Source of the DNA: Bacillus fonticola
Lineage (GTDB): Bacteria > Bacillota > Bacilli > Bacillales > JC228
Assembly: GCF_012955605.1 (NCBI RefSeq)
Contig: NZ_CP052135.1
Coordinates: 1,833,469-1,897,468 of the forward strand
Length of the DNA stretch: 64,000 bases
Direction: 5' to 3'
Shown here: positions 17,788 through 27,266 of the stretch, one piece after another
Numbering within the stretch: the stretch's first letter is position 1
Layout of the letters: the number at the start of each line of letters is the position of its first letter
Notes under the pieces: generated by a model
The model's input: the letters and a program-made list of their open reading frames with translations, nothing else
What the model was told of the DNA's origin: nothing
The model's database searches: none
Translations under genes and position numbers: made by a program

Positions 17788-18837
17788 TTATCTTACAGTA
17801 TCACCGTCATCAAGTATCCCAGCGAGTTCTTCCATTTCGTCTGTCCGGGTTCTTGCCATTAGTTGTTCTACAGCGGTTTTTGCCATTACACCGGAAAACA
17901 ACACGCTATATAGGGCATTCGTAATAGGCATGTTGACATCATACCGTTTGCTTAATTGGTAGGCTGCTTTTGTAGTGCGTACTCCTTCTACAACCATGCC
18001 CATCTGCTCCAACACCTCATCTAGATGTTTTCCTTTTCCTAGCATGTTGCCTGCTCGCCAGTTGCGCGAGTGTACGCTTGTACATGTCACAATTAGGTCT
18101 CCAATACCGGTTAACCCGGAAAATGTTAACGGTCTGGCACCCATTTTTGTACCGAGCCTAGCAATTTCGGCAAGACCACGTGTAATGAGAGCCGCTTTGG
18201 CATTATCACCGAACCCTAGACCGTCTGAAATACCAGCAGCGAGAGCGATAATATTTTTCAGTGCCCCTCCGAGCTCAACCCCAATAAGGTCTGGATTGGT
18301 ATACACACGAAAATGTCGTGTCATAAATAAATCCTGAACCCATTCTGCCGCCACCATCGACGAAGATGCCACAGTAACGGTTGTAGGATGGCGCAATTGT
18401 ACTTCTTCTGCATGTGATGGCCCACTCAAAACAACAAGATCTTGCACAAGGTCACCCAGCTCTTCATGAATCATTTCTGAAATCCGGCAAAGAGAGTCTG
18501 GTTCGATACCTTTAGACACATGAACAAATCTCATCGGTTGTCCTATGTGACCCTTTACCTTCTGACAAACCTCACGAATTGCCTTTGTCGGGACAGCAAA
18601 AATAATGACATCCGCATGAGTGCACGCCGTTTTTAACGAGCTTGTCGGCACAATTGACTCGGGTAGGTGGGCACCAGGTAAGTATCGCTGATTTATTCGC
18701 GTTTCTTTCATTTTCTCCATCGCTTCCTGCCGATGTCCCCACAAGCGAACATCATGATTGTTATCAGCGAGTACAAGAGAAAGTGCTGTCCCCCAACTAC
18801 CTGCTCCTAGCATGGCTATTGAAAATTTCTTTTCCAT
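17788..18837 (-). CDS. gpsA: Glycerol-3-phosphate dehydrogenase (NAD(P)+)
   Basis: Reduces dihydroxyacetone phosphate to sn-glycerol 3-phosphate for phospholipid synthesis. The 349-residue product has the nucleotide-binding motif MLGAGSWGTALS at residue 9, the HVSKGIE strand, LSGPSHAEEV, and the catalytic lysine in GVELGGALKNIIALAAG. ATG 18837 follows AAAGAGGTGG. It lies 21 nt after der and shares the transcript direction, as in B. subtilis. Confidence 0.96.
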   Translation of the reverse strand: MEKKFSIAMLGAGSWGTALSLVLADNNHDVRLWGHRQEAMEKMKETRINQRYLPGAHLPESIVPTSSLKTACTHADVIIFAVPTKAIREVCQKVKGHIGQPMRFVHVSKGIEPDSLCRISEMIHEELGDLVQDLVVLSGPSHAEEVQLRHPTTVTVASSSMVAAEWVQDLFMTRHFRVYTNPDLIGVELGGALKNIIALAAGISDGLGFGDNAKAALITRGLAEIARLGTKMGARPLTFSGLTGIGDLIVTCTSVHSRNWRAGNMLGKGKHLDEVLEQMGMVVEGVRTTKAAYQLSKRYDVNMPITNALYSVLFSGVMAKTAVEQLMARTRTDEMEELAGILDDGDTVR

Positions 18838-18858
18838 TAAACCACCTCTTTTTTGCGA

Positions 18859-20169
18859 TTAAGACCGTGCTCGTGCAATTAACCGAATGGGCGTGCCTGT
18901 AAATCCAAATGCTTCGCGAATACGATTTTCTAAAAAGCGTTCATAAGAAAAATGTAACAGTTCTGGGTCGTTTACAAACAACACAAATGTAGGCGGCTTC
19001 ACGGCAACCTGGGTTGCGTAATAAATATTTAAGCGTCTTCCTTTATCAGTAGGTGTCGGATTCATGGCGATAGCATCCATCACTACTTCGTTCAGAATGT
19101 TTGTTTGGACTCGGATCGCGTGAAACTCCGCTACCATTTTTATCGTGGGAAGAATGGTATGAAGTCGTTGTTTCGTTTGCGCAGATACAAACACGATCGG
19201 TGCATAATCCAAAAATTGGAAGTGATCCCGAATATTCTGCTCGAATTTATGAAGTGTTTTGTCATCCTTTTCAAGTGCGTCCCATTTATTCACGACAATG
19301 ATGACACCCCGACCTGCCTCGTGTGCGTAACCTGCAATTTTTTTATCTTGCTCAATAATGCCTTCTTCCGCGTTAATCACAACTAACACAACATCAGATC
19401 GCTCTATCGCCCGCAACGCGCGGAGTACACTATATTTTTCAACGCTTTCATACACTTTTCCTCTTTTTCTCATTCCCGCTGTATCAATGATTACGTATTC
19501 GTCACCGTCATACGTATACACAGAATCAATGGCATCTCGAGTCGTCCCAGCAATATCGCTCACAATAACTCGATCTTCACCGAGGAGAGCATTCACGATC
19601 GATGATTTTCCGACATTAGGTCTGCCAATGAGAGAGAAGCGAATGGTATCTTCATCATAATCATTTGCTTGTTCAGTTGGAAAGTGCTTCACGACCTCAT
19701 CCAGTACGTCTCCAAGACCAAGTCCATGAGATCCTGAAACCGGATAAGGTTCCCCAACCCCGAGAGCATAAAAATCATACAACTGATCTCTCATTGACGG
19801 GTTGTCCACTTTGTTCACAGCAAGAACAACCGGTTTTTTTGACTTATATAGTCGTTTAGCTACTTCTTCATCAGCAGAAGTGACACCTTCGCGACCGCTT
19901 GTTAAAAAGAGAATGACATCAGCCTCTTCAATAGCAATATCAGCCTGCAAGCGGATTTGTTCTAAAAACGGTTCGTCCCCCATATCAATTCCACCGGTAT
20001 CAATCATGGAAAAAGAACGGGTTAGCCATTCGGCTTCACTATAAATTCGATCTCTCGTTACACCAGGTGTATCTTCAACAATGGAAATCCGCTCACCTAC
20101 TATACGATTGAAGATCGTCGACTTTCCTACATTTGGACGTCCTACAATCGCTACTACTGGTTTTGTCAT
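18859..20169 (-). CDS. der: Ribosome-assembly GTPase Der (EngA)
   Basis: Essential GTPase of 50S subunit assembly with two tandem G domains and a C-terminal KH-like domain. Visible motifs are G1 ([12 protein letters not shown]), DTGG and NKVD of the first domain, then [21 protein letters not shown] and NKWD of the second, and the C-terminal [21 protein letters not shown] 20169 follows GAGGTGG and gives 436 residues, the standard length. A short hairpin at 20222-20244 separates it from the upstream ypzH. Confidence 0.97.
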   Translation of the reverse strand: MTKPVVAIVGRPNVGKSTIFNRIVGERISIVEDTPGVTRDRIYSEAEWLTRSFSMIDTGGIDMGDEPFLEQIRLQADIAIEEADVILFLTSGREGVTSADEEVAKRLYKSKKPVVLAVNKVDNPSMRDQLYDFYALGVGEPYPVSGSHGLGLGDVLDEVVKHFPTEQANDYDEDTIRFSLIGRPNVGKSSIVNALLGEDRVIVSDIAGTTRDAIDSVYTYDGDEYVIIDTAGMRKRGKVYESVEKYSVLRALRAIERSDVVLVVINAEEGIIEQDKKIAGYAHEAGRGVIIVVNKWDALEKDDKTLHKFEQNIRDHFQFLDYAPIVFVSAQTKQRLHTILPTIKMVAEFHAIRVQTNILNEVVMDAIAMNPTPTDKGRRLNIYYATQVAVKPPTFVLFVNDPELLHFSYERFLENRIREAFGFTGTPIRLIARARS

Positions 20170-20221
20170 ACGTTCCACCTCAATATCTTTCACGTTCATC
20201 TCATTTGCACGAACGAAAATA

Positions 20222-20244
20222 CCCTTCTAAAGGGCATAGAAGGG
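20222..20244 (-). terminator. Weak terminator-like hairpin between ypzH and der
   Basis: CCCTTCTA pairs with TAGAAGGG around 7 nt, and the minus strand continues TATTTTC. It may partly separate the yphA-yphB-ypzH transcript from der. Confidence 0.5.
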
Positions 20245-20366
20245 CCTTATACTTCAGTATAGCAAATGATAGACGGAAACAAAATATTTCTGTAAATGAG
20301 TCGTTAAAAAAGCAGGGCGAAATATCGATATTCCCTCCGATCATAACACTTTCCCTGTAGACCATC

Positions 20367-20552
20367 TTAATGTCTAACCACAACAAAAACTTCTTCCGAT
20401 ACTAGATGAGCGATGCCATCTAATATCGCTTCAAGGTTGAGTGCTACTTTGTGTAACTCTTCTACTGAGTCAACATGAAATACTGCACAACCAGTCGGTG
20501 CTTTTTCCGGATCTGTCGTAATAGCCGCTAAAATAAACTTTTCGAGAGTCAT
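20367..20552 (-). CDS. ypzH: Small partner of the YIEGIA protein (YpzH-like)
   Basis: A 61-residue protein (MTLEKFILAAITTDPEKAPTG...LVSEEVFVVVRH) without signal or membrane segment. Its ATG overlaps the yphB stop by 4 nt (ATGA), so the two are co-translated. Databases describe small proteins at this place as the capping complex subunit for YIEGIA. That name is from memory of the family, not shown by the sequence. It is probably sporulation-related, as are its neighbours. Confidence 0.8.
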   Translation of the reverse strand: MTLEKFILAAITTDPEKAPTGCAVFHVDSVEELHKVALNLEAILDGIAHLVSEEVFVVVRH

Positions 20553-21445
20553 GCTCGTTCACGCCCCTTCTGATCAAGATGTCGTTCGCTTGGCATACGT
20601 ATAGCATTCTCAAGCGTAGGACAAGCTTTAATCACACGTTCAGCCTTCTCTCTGTCCTGCTCATGAGGAATTAGGAATACACCGAGCCTCCCATCAATTA
20701 AATCTCTTTTGGCAAGTGGATACAACGAAGGCTCTCCTGAATCACGGTGTACACCTAAAGCAGTTGACACATCATGAATAATGGCTTGGCGTTGTCCTAA
20801 ATTTGAAATTGTGGTCAATGCATTTAAGTTTTTCGGTGTTAAAACAAAACCCATGCCATACTCTAAAATGATCTCCTGCTTGCTCGGTAACCCGATGTTC
20901 ATGATGTAAATATCGTCAACGTGCAGTCCTGCTCCCTCAAAATGTAACGGTTGATACTCCACATGAACAATGTCACCTATTTTATTTCCTTTCATCATAC
21001 GATGAGTTATGAAAAAACAAATGACGGCGACAATGGTGGCGATCCCTATCCCGAAGATCACATAGGCAAAGGTAGACAAAAGAGAAGTGAAAATGACTAA
21101 GTAGTTCCGTGATTCGAAAGTCAATGCGATGCCTTCTATGTATGCCTTTCCTCTCGATACCAACTCGTAGCTATCCAGTTCAGTCAGTGTATTCCGTTCC
21201 ATATTACGCACCTCACGAAACTGTGAGGCTGCGACAGTCAAAAACGTGATGGCTGTATATTCTTCTTCTAAAATGGCAGGAACAGCTATCGTCCCCAAAC
21301 TTGCTGCAATAAATCCTAAAGCAATATGGATAATTTTACCGTGTAAATAAGTCGGATATTGACGGTAATCTGTTTTCAGCATAGAAATACGCGTTACCGT
21401 TCCTACAACTACCCCAAATATAACTGGATACAAATACTCATTCAT
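20549..21445 (-). CDS. yphB: YIEGIA-domain membrane protein (YphB)
   Basis: A 298-residue integral membrane protein with about four to five hydrophobic helices in the first half and a soluble C-terminal half. It contains the family signature YIEGIA (in SRGKAYIEGIALTFESRNYL). The family is restricted to endospore formers and B. subtilis YphB has been linked to spore envelope formation; the molecular activity is unknown. ATG 21445 is the best start, though GGAG lies an unusually long 14 nt upstream. It overlaps yphA and ypzH by 4 nt each, giving a tight three-gene operon. Confidence 0.85.
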   Translation of the reverse strand: MNEYLYPVIFGVVVGTVTRISMLKTDYRQYPTYLHGKIIHIALGFIAASLGTIAVPAILEEEYTAITFLTVAASQFREVRNMERNTLTELDSYELVSRGKAYIEGIALTFESRNYLVIFTSLLSTFAYVIFGIGIATIVAVICFFITHRMMKGNKIGDIVHVEYQPLHFEGAGLHVDDIYIMNIGLPSKQEIILEYGMGFVLTPKNLNALTTISNLGQRQAIIHDVSTALGVHRDSGEPSLYPLAKRDLIDGRLGVFLIPHEQDREKAERVIKACPTLENAIRMPSERHLDQKGRERA

Positions 21446-22053
21446 GATGTTCTTTGTCTCTCCTTTTTCACTGAAGTTGTCACTAATTGCCAACGTTTCA
21501 TAGTTACTTCGTATGTTGTAATAAAAACAATTCCTATCACGCCAAGCATTAACGTATCCAATAAAAAAGTACCCCCAGATGTATAACCAAAGCGCCATTT
21601 TTCTAGAATCCAGCCAAATAACCAATCCCCCTGCACCATTCCTAGGGAGATGAATATAGCCCGAGTAGCGCCGTTATTTGAAAGCAGCACCGAGCAAGCC
21701 ACTAAGCAAATAGCTAGCAGCCACCTCTCATCTATAAACACCCATACCGGATCATACAGGCTAATTAATTTAAACGCTGCATACCCAAGCGTAAGAGACA
21801 AACTCCCCCAAACCATAAACAAAGTCTGCTTTATATTCCCTTTAGCGACCCACCAAATACAAAGGATCCATATAATAACCGTCCATACCGCTACCGTCCA
21901 AGTGGGAGTAATCGATATTGTGTGTTGACTAAACGCTATCCACAGTAGAAGGACTGCACTTATAGGGGTTCTATAAGGAGTTTCTTTAGAGATTAAAAAT
22001 GTGCACACGATCCAAGCGGTCCATCCTAGCCAATAGAACAGGAATCCTTCCAC
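21442..22053 (-). CDS. yphA: Polytopic membrane protein, YphA-like
   Basis: The 203-residue product is almost entirely hydrophobic with about six to seven predicted helices (FYWLGWTAWIVCTFLIS, AVLLLWIAF, VAVWTVIIWILCIW and others). It has no binding motif. Size and position upstream of yphB match B. subtilis YphA. Co-transcription with the YIEGIA gene suggests a joint role at the membrane during sporulation; that is inference from context only. Confidence 0.8.
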   Translation of the reverse strand: MEGFLFYWLGWTAWIVCTFLISKETPYRTPISAVLLLWIAFSQHTISITPTWTVAVWTVIIWILCIWWVAKGNIKQTLFMVWGSLSLTLGYAAFKLISLYDPVWVFIDERWLLAICLVACSVLLSNNGATRAIFISLGMVQGDWLFGWILEKWRFGYTSGGTFLLDTLMLGVIGIVFITTYEVTMKRWQLVTTSVKKERQRTS

Positions 22054-22166
22054 ATCATCTCCTCCTATCTTTTCCAGTATGGGAAAAAGGTATGTAACTT
22101 AATCAGTAAAAACTGAGGGATACTACTTTAGAGTGCCAATACTAAATAAGAAGGAGGCGTGCGAAT

Positions 22167-22304
22167 ATGGGACGTGATCGTCAAGAACGGAAATTAAAGG
22201 CCGAAAAACGTGTGGAGAGTGACCGGGACCAAGCGATGACTCATGATGGTGCAACGAAGCTAGAGAAAGACGGAGAAATAGGGCCGCAACCAAAACAGCA
22301 ATAA
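22167..22304 (+). CDS. ypzI: YpzI-family small protein
   Basis: A 45-residue highly charged protein: MGRDRQERKLKAEKRVESD, then RDQAMTHDGATKLEKDGE. It is preceded by a perfect AAGGAGG ribosome site 9 nt upstream. The sequence matches the YpzI family of Bacillus, which sits between fni and yphA. It is one of only four genes on the plus strand in this window. Function unknown. Confidence 0.85.
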   Translation: MGRDRQERKLKAEKRVESDRDQAMTHDGATKLEKDGEIGPQPKQQ

Positions 22305-22305
22305 A

Positions 22306-22350
22306 AAAGGGCTGAACGAAAGGATGTCATATCCTTGATGTCCAGCCTTC
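22306..22350. terminator. Imperfect hairpin downstream of ypzI
   Basis: AAGGGCTG near 22306 pairs with CCAGCCTT near 22350, with an inner AAGGAT/ATCCTT stem. T runs are present only on the minus side (CAGCCCTTTTTTATT), so it may serve read-through from fni as well as ypzI. Confidence 0.55.
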
Positions 22351-22398
22351 ACCGTTTCAACAGTTAATCGTATTGTAATGAAGTTGCAATTTTAAAAC

Positions 22399-22428
22399 AA
22401 GCGCACGATACAATGTATCGTGCGCTTT
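22399..22428 (-). terminator. Terminator of fni
   Basis: A perfect inverted repeat, AAGCGCACGATACA with TGTATCGTGCGCTT, separated by almost no loop; the minus strand continues TGTTTTAAAA. It lies just beyond the fni stop codon. Confidence 0.75.
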
Positions 22429-22433
22429 GTTTA

Positions 22434-23465
22434 TTAATCTAAAAACCCCCGCACAAAGGCATGCTGATACAGCTCGCCTTTCAGTATGTATGGGACATTG
22501 TGTAACTCAGAAATAGCCTTCGCACCCACTGCCGTCATAAAAAAGGTCAAATCACGATGCAACTCATCCAAACACTGAGAGAGCCCTTCTTGTCCCTCTT
22601 CTGTCAACGTACGAAGAAACACACCTGCCATTCCTACTGCATCTGCACCTAGTACAAGTGCAGTAAAAACGTCATCGCTCGTCTCGATTCCACCAGACGC
22701 AAGCGTAGGTCCACTTTGGTGGGCATTTTTAGCCTCCAATAAACTTGCCGCTGTCGAAATACCCCAATGATTAAACCCAGGAATGGTTCGAGTACGACGT
22801 TTGTTTTCGATAACAGCAAAGTTGGTACCGCCGCGCCCACCAACGTCTACAGCGCTCACTCCGACTGCTCGAAGTTTGTCCACTGTTTCCTTTGTCATTC
22901 CAAAGCCGACCTCTTTTACAATAACCGGACACTCTACTTTTTTTACAATGTGCTCAATACGCCCTAGAGCACCCGTAAAGTCACGATCTCCTTCGGGCAT
23001 TGTTAACTCTTGGATGACGTTTAAATGAATTTGAAGGGCGTTTGCTTCGATCATGTCCACTGCACGACGGGCTTGATCGACAGTTGCCTCACTACCTAAG
23101 TTTGCAAAACAAATACCACGTGGATGCTTTTTCCGAACAATCTTATAAGAAGCTTCCTCTACAGGATCCCTCAAGGCAGCCATTTGTGAGCCTATCGCCA
23201 TGGCAAGATTCCACTCTGCTGCCACTTCAGCAAGTAGTCCATTGATTTTTTCTGTTTCACGCCCACCACCGCCTGTCATCGCATTCACAAAAATTGGCGA
23301 ACCTAAAAAAAGTTCGCCAATATGCGTTGACAGATCAACATCACTTACAGCACAGTTTGGTAAGCTGTTAGGTAGAACTTGCACATCTTGAAACCCATTT
23401 CCACCTGAAGAACCTGTTTCAATAGCATGCGCAATGTGCTCTACCTTTCGTTGCTGTCGACTCAT
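22434..23465 (-). CDS. fni: Isopentenyl-diphosphate delta-isomerase, type 2
   Basis: FMN- and NADPH-dependent isomerase interconverting isopentenyl and dimethylallyl diphosphate. The 343-residue TIM-barrel protein has FVNAMTGGGGRETEKIN, the FMN/Mg region IQELTMPEGDRDFTG, VKEVGFGMTKETV and VDVGGRGGTNFAVIE, and LASGGIETSDDV. It supplies allylic precursors for the prenyl synthase encoded at 9.3-11.8 kb. The start ATG 23465 has GGTGATG upstream. Confidence 0.95.
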   Translation of the reverse strand: MSRQQRKVEHIAHAIETGSSGGNGFQDVQVLPNSLPNCAVSDVDLSTHIGELFLGSPIFVNAMTGGGGRETEKINGLLAEVAAEWNLAMAIGSQMAALRDPVEEASYKIVRKKHPRGICFANLGSEATVDQARRAVDMIEANALQIHLNVIQELTMPEGDRDFTGALGRIEHIVKKVECPVIVKEVGFGMTKETVDKLRAVGVSAVDVGGRGGTNFAVIENKRRTRTIPGFNHWGISTAASLLEAKNAHQSGPTLASGGIETSDDVFTALVLGADAVGMAGVFLRTLTEEGQEGLSQCLDELHRDLTFFMTAVGAKAISELHNVPYILKGELYQHAFVRGFLD

Positions 23466-23496
23466 GTCATCACCATTATTTTTAAGGGTTTCAAGA

Positions 23497-23519
23497 AACG
23501 CCCGCGGATTGCGAGCGTT
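23497..23519 (-). terminator. Hairpin after the S1-domain gene
   Basis: On the minus strand AACGCTCGC pairs with GCGGGCGTT around AATCC and is followed by TCTTG. It lies 11 nt beyond the ypfD stop. The tail is short, so the call is tentative. Confidence 0.5.
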
Positions 23520-23529
23520 AACAGTAAAT

Positions 23530-24663
23530 TTATTTTAACCCTTTTAATTTATCTCCGATTACCTCACTGAGAGAAAATCCTTTTGATTCCTCAGGAAGTT
23601 CGTAGTTATCATATGAAGAAGTAGATTCCTCGAGCTCTTTAATACTAAGTGAAAGGCGCTCTGCCTCTTCATTCACATCAAGTACCTTCACGTCAATTTC
23701 TTGACCTTCTTCGAGTACTTCATTTGGAGTGCCAATGTGCTTATGAGAAATTTGCGAGATGTGTACAAGTCCTTCAACCCCTGGAAACACTTCCACAAAA
23801 GCTCCATAAGAAACAATCCGTCTTACGGTCCCTTTAAGAACCGTTCCACGTGGCGCTTTTTCGGAAATATTTTGCCAAGGCCCAGGTAGTGTTTCTTTAA
23901 TTGAAAGGGAGATCCGCTCGTTGTCACGATCAACTGAAAGAACCTTCACTTGTACCGTTTGACCTACTTCGACAACGTCAGAAGGTTTCTCAACGTGTTC
24001 GTGTGCTAACTGGGAGACATGTACAAGACCGTCAACTCCACCAATGTCTACAAATGCTCCAAAGTCCGTTAAGCGTTGAACGGTACCTTCCAATTGTTGT
24101 CCTGCTTCGATAGCAGTTAAGACGTCCTGTTTCTTTTTCGCTTTCCCTTCTTCAAGAACAGCACGGTGGGAAAGGATTAGGCGTGATTTTTCACGATCAA
24201 ATTCAACGATTTTAAAATCCATTACTCTTCCTTGATATTCAGAGAAGTCTTCTACAAAGTGATCTTCCACAAGAGACGCAGGAACAAAGCCTCGTACGCC
24301 TAAATCGACAACAAGTCCGCCTTTCACAACTTCTTTCACTTCTGAAGCGATTGTTTCGCCATGTTGAAAGGCTGTTTCTAAGCGCTCCCACGCTTTTTCT
24401 GCTTCCACTTTTCGTTTTGAAAGAATAAGGGCTTCCTCTTCTACTTTTAACACTTGAAGAGTGAGCGTATCCCCTTCCTTCACAACGTCGGTCGCTTTTT
24501 CTACATGCAAGCTGGATAGCTCGCTAATCGGAAGTATTCCGTCTAGTTTGCTGTCTTGAATGTCCACGAGTACTTGTTTTTCTTCGACTTTTGTAACGGT
24601 ACCTGTCACTTCAGAGCCGACCTCAAACACTTTCACTTCGACTTGGTTCATGTCTTCTACCAT
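23530..24663 (-). CDS. ypfD: RNA-binding protein with four S1 domains (30S ribosomal protein S1 homolog)
   Basis: The 377-residue product contains four S1 RNA-binding domains. They begin near GSEVTGTVTKVEEKQVLVDI, SEVKEVVKGGLVVDLGVRG, LEGTVQRLTDFGAFVDIGG and LKGTVRRIVSYGAFVEVFPG. It is shorter than the six-domain S1 of proteobacteria and matches the YpfD/RpsA-like protein of Firmicutes, whose ribosome association is not fully established. ATG 24663 follows AAGGAGGAG. It lies between fni and plsC, as in B. subtilis. Confidence 0.92.
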   Translation of the reverse strand: MVEDMNQVEVKVFEVGSEVTGTVTKVEEKQVLVDIQDSKLDGILPISELSSLHVEKATDVVKEGDTLTLQVLKVEEEALILSKRKVEAEKAWERLETAFQHGETIASEVKEVVKGGLVVDLGVRGFVPASLVEDHFVEDFSEYQGRVMDFKIVEFDREKSRLILSHRAVLEEGKAKKKQDVLTAIEAGQQLEGTVQRLTDFGAFVDIGGVDGLVHVSQLAHEHVEKPSDVVEVGQTVQVKVLSVDRDNERISLSIKETLPGPWQNISEKAPRGTVLKGTVRRIVSYGAFVEVFPGVEGLVHISQISHKHIGTPNEVLEEGQEIDVKVLDVNEEAERLSLSIKELEESTSSYDNYELPEESKGFSLSEVIGDKLKGLK

Positions 24664-24778
24664 GTGTACTCCTCCTTCAGCCTGACTACTCTACTACAAA
24701 TATAGCATAAACTTTCAAAAAACTACATGAATTGTCCCCTATAGAACATGCGAGGTCTGGAATCTTTCTCATTTAGTG

Positions 24779-24872
24779 TAGCGACATAAAGGATGCTAAG
24801 CAGTACGCAACGTCGTGCTGCGACGCTCAGCTCTCCAACATCCTGTCGTCTCACGTTCTTATGTGCGACGAT
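24779..24872. repeat. Highly structured intergenic sequence
   Basis: The stretch folds on itself: CGACATAA (24782) can pair with TTATGTGCG (24859), AGGATG with CATCCT, and an inner perfect stem CGTCG-TGCTG-CGACG lies at 24811-24825. It sits between the plsC end and the ypfD start, so it is either a 5' leader/promoter region of ypfD or a palindromic repeat. I found no second copy in the window. Confidence 0.5.
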
Positions 24873-24892
24873 ACACGACTACTTTAACAAAA

Positions 24893-25489
24893 TCAACCAA
24901 CACGACTCCCTCTTTGTTCATCGAGCAAATGCTGAATTTCCTCCATAATAATGCTAGTTGCTTCTTCTGCTGAAATTTTTTCTGTACGGTAGCTCTCAAA
25001 ATCAATCGGCTTGCCAAACACTATCTTCAATCTCGAAAAGGGTTTGTACGGTCCGATGATGGCACAAGGGACGATAGCCGCTTCAGATCGCAGGGCAAAA
25101 AAACCTGCACCCGCTAATGCTTTTTGAATTTGCCCATCCTTGCTTCTGGTTCCCTCAGGAAACAAACCTAAGACGGCTCCTTCTTTCAAAGCTTTTAAGC
25201 CGGTACGAAGAGCTTCACGGTCTCCTTTTCCTCTCCGTACAGGAAACGCATGTACTTTCGGTAAGACTGTTTTTAAAATGGGTGCTTCAAACAGCTCTTG
25301 CTTCGCCATGTAAGATACCGGGCGTGGAGCTGCTACCCCGAGTGCAGGTGGATCTAAGTTTGAGATATGGTTACAGCAAAGCAACACGCCTCCCTCTTTT
25401 GGGAAGTTCTCCGATCCAATTACTTTGAAACGGAAAATCGGCTTCATAACACCAGCTACAATAGATCTTGCAAAATGGTAAAAACTCAC
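24893..25489 (-). CDS. plsC: 1-acyl-sn-glycerol-3-phosphate acyltransferase
   Basis: Makes phosphatidic acid from lysophosphatidic acid at the cytoplasmic membrane. The product shows the acyltransferase blocks [12 protein letters not shown] (catalytic NHx4D), [14 protein letters not shown], and [14 protein letters not shown] 25489 overlaps the cmk stop as GTGA, and AAGGATGG precedes it; this gives 198 residues, the usual length, whereas the longer frame to 25555 lies inside cmk. The cmk-plsC pair is common in Bacillaceae. Confidence 0.93.
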   Translation of the reverse strand: MSFYHFARSIVAGVMKPIFRFKVIGSENFPKEGGVLLCCNHISNLDPPALGVAAPRPVSYMAKQELFEAPILKTVLPKVHAFPVRRGKGDREALRTGLKALKEGAVLGLFPEGTRSKDGQIQKALAGAGFFALRSEAAIVPCAIIGPYKPFSRLKIVFGKPIDFESYRTEKISAEEATSIIMEEIQHLLDEQRGSRVG

Positions 25490-26157
25490 TCCACGTCCAT
25501 CCTTTCTGATGCGAGCGAAAGAATAGATTGCACGACCTCGTCTATAGTGCGACACGTTGTATCGATTTCTACTGCATCAACCGCTTTTTTTAACGGAGAA
25601 ACCTCTCGTTCAGAATCTATTCGATCTCGACGAGCGATTTCCTCTTTTAACTTTTCGAAATTAACAGAAAAGCCTTTTTGTTTGTTTTCTTCATATCGTC
25701 TTTTGGCACGCTCCTCGACAGAGGCGAGCAGAAACACTTTGCATTCAGCATGGGGGAGTACGTCGGTGCCAATATCCCTACCATCCATCACTACTCCACC
25801 TTGTTTGGCAAGTTGTTGCTGCCTTTTCACCATATCTTCTCGCACCCCACGTTGGGCTGCGACATAGGAAACATTTTGTGTCACCAAATCTGTTCGAATA
25901 GCTTCAGTTACATCTTCTCCGTCCACAAACACGATTTGTCCTACATCACTCTGTTTTAAGAAAATGCTTATCTTTTGTAACAAGGCGACCAACTCATCCT
26001 CTTCATGGACCGAAATGCCAACTTGCATAGCCCTATATGTTAACGCTCTATACATTGCACCTGTATCGATATAAATATAATGGAGCGTTTCTGCAACTCG
26101 TTTTGCGACCGTACTTTTTCCAGCTGCTGCAGGTCCATCAATAGCAATTGAAATCAT
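25486..26157 (-). CDS. cmk: Cytidylate kinase
   Basis: Phosphorylates CMP and dCMP with ATP. The 223-residue product starts [20 protein letters not shown], containing the P-loop, followed by [12 protein letters not shown] for substrate binding and [24 protein letters not shown] with the LID region RAKRRYEEN. It is translationally coupled to plsC. There is no sign of truncation. Confidence 0.96.
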   Translation of the reverse strand: MISIAIDGPAAAGKSTVAKRVAETLHYIYIDTGAMYRALTYRAMQVGISVHEEDELVALLQKISIFLKQSDVGQIVFVDGEDVTEAIRTDLVTQNVSYVAAQRGVREDMVKRQQQLAKQGGVVMDGRDIGTDVLPHAECKVFLLASVEERAKRRYEENKQKGFSVNFEKLKEEIARRDRIDSEREVSPLKKAVDAVEIDTTCRTIDEVVQSILSLASERMDVE

Positions 26158-26256
26158 CTCTTTCGCGTTCCTCCTCTTTCTTGCCTATAACCCGTCTCAT
26201 TCTACCATAGAACGACTCAGTCTACCGTAATAATCTCTCCTGAAAGACATACAAAA

Positions 26257-26280
26257 AACGGGGCATAGTGCACCCCGTTT
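26257..26280 (-). terminator. Terminator of the DUF5359 gene
   Basis: AAACGGGG and CCCCGTTT pair around GCATAGTGCA-type loop bases, with TTTTTTG following on the minus strand. The 5' arm overlaps the stop codon of the gene. Confidence 0.75.
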
Positions 26281-26470
26281 ACTCGTCTGGAGTTGCGCCT
26301 GAAAATGTCTCCAGTATATTCGTAAAGTTCTGTTTTGTTACGCCCTCATAAAAAGTAATTGATTTCCATTCCTCTAACACATCTGGCCTATGAAACCATC
26401 CTTGAATGATGATTAACAAAGCTAAGTGGATGAACACAAGCTTTTTAACGATTCGTTCCCCTCGTTGCAT
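26279..26470 (-). CDS. ypfB: DUF5359 small membrane protein (YpfB-like)
   Basis: A 63-residue protein: a basic N-terminus (MQRGERIVKK), one transmembrane helix (LVFIHLALLIIIQGWF) and a short polar tail. This layout and the position between motI and cmk match YpfB/DUF5359 of Bacillus. GGGAGTGG precedes the ATG. No function is known. Confidence 0.75.
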   Translation of the reverse strand: MQRGERIVKKLVFIHLALLIIIQGWFHRPDVLEEWKSITFYEGVTKQNFTNILETFSGATPDE

Positions 26471-26531
26471 CCTGATACCACTCCCAAGTTTTACTACTAG
26501 AGTGGTCAGGCAATCGCTTCTCTATACATCT

Positions 26532-27188
26532 CTAGATGGCTTGGCTTTTTCTTCTCATTTCTAATTGTCTTTCGAAACAGTACCGCGTAATGAGTTGTTT
26601 CTCTTTTTCAGTCGTTTCTTGAAATTCTAATGTGACAAGCGTTCTTTCCCTCTTTTCAATAAACCGAATAACTTTTGTCTGTACCTTGACGTATCGGGTA
26701 CCATTTTGAAAAGGGAGCACAAGGAGCGTTTCGTAAATCTCATCTTTTTGGAAAGGCAAATGAGGTTTAAAGACAGCGGCCAATCCACCTGCACTAATAT
26801 CTGTTGTCACCGTATGAAACGTTTTTTGCGGTGGGTTAACGGATGTAAAGGCAACGTCAATCATAGCTTCTACGCGCACAAACTCTCTTCGTTGAATTTT
26901 CTCCATTTTGTTTACCTCAGGGAGAAAGCAAACAATCATAGGGACTCTGTCTTTTTTGCGCCCAACAATATGTGTTCTAAAGCCTAACGCCTGCCCTGCT
27001 GCATTCACAAATTGCACCTTGAAATACGTATCATTTGAAAGGAAAACTGTTTTACCACTTGTGTTATCTACTGGGTACTGCATCGCAAATGCATCTTGTG
27101 ATACGTCCGCTACTTTGCTCCGTAATTTTTTTACTGACCCATCCTCTTGTTTCCATTCAATTTGTAAAGAGGTCCCTATCTCGATCAA
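26532..27188 (-). CDS. motI: PilZ-domain cyclic di-GMP receptor (MotI/DgrA)
   Basis: The 218-residue product has an N-terminal YcgR-like domain and a C-terminal PilZ domain with both c-di-GMP motifs: RREFVRVEA (RxxxR) and TDISAGGLA (DxSxxG). In B. subtilis this protein (YpfA) binds c-di-GMP and acts as a molecular clutch on the flagellar stator MotA. The start is TTG 27188 (LIEIGTSLQIEW), because GAGGTG lies 6 nt upstream and the family begins at this residue; an ATG at 27224 has no ribosome site. Confidence 0.9.
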   Translation of the reverse strand: MIEIGTSLQIEWKQEDGSVKKLRSKVADVSQDAFAMQYPVDNTSGKTVFLSNDTYFKVQFVNAAGQALGFRTHIVGRKKDRVPMIVCFLPEVNKMEKIQRREFVRVEAMIDVAFTSVNPPQKTFHTVTTDISAGGLAAVFKPHLPFQKDEIYETLLVLPFQNGTRYVKVQTKVIRFIEKRERTLVTLEFQETTEKEKQLITRYCFERQLEMRRKSQAI

Positions 27189-27266
27189 ACCGATCACCTC
27201 ACAAAAATTTTTCATTATCTCCATTATATGTGAACAAATCGTGACAAGGAACCACTTGGTAAAAAA

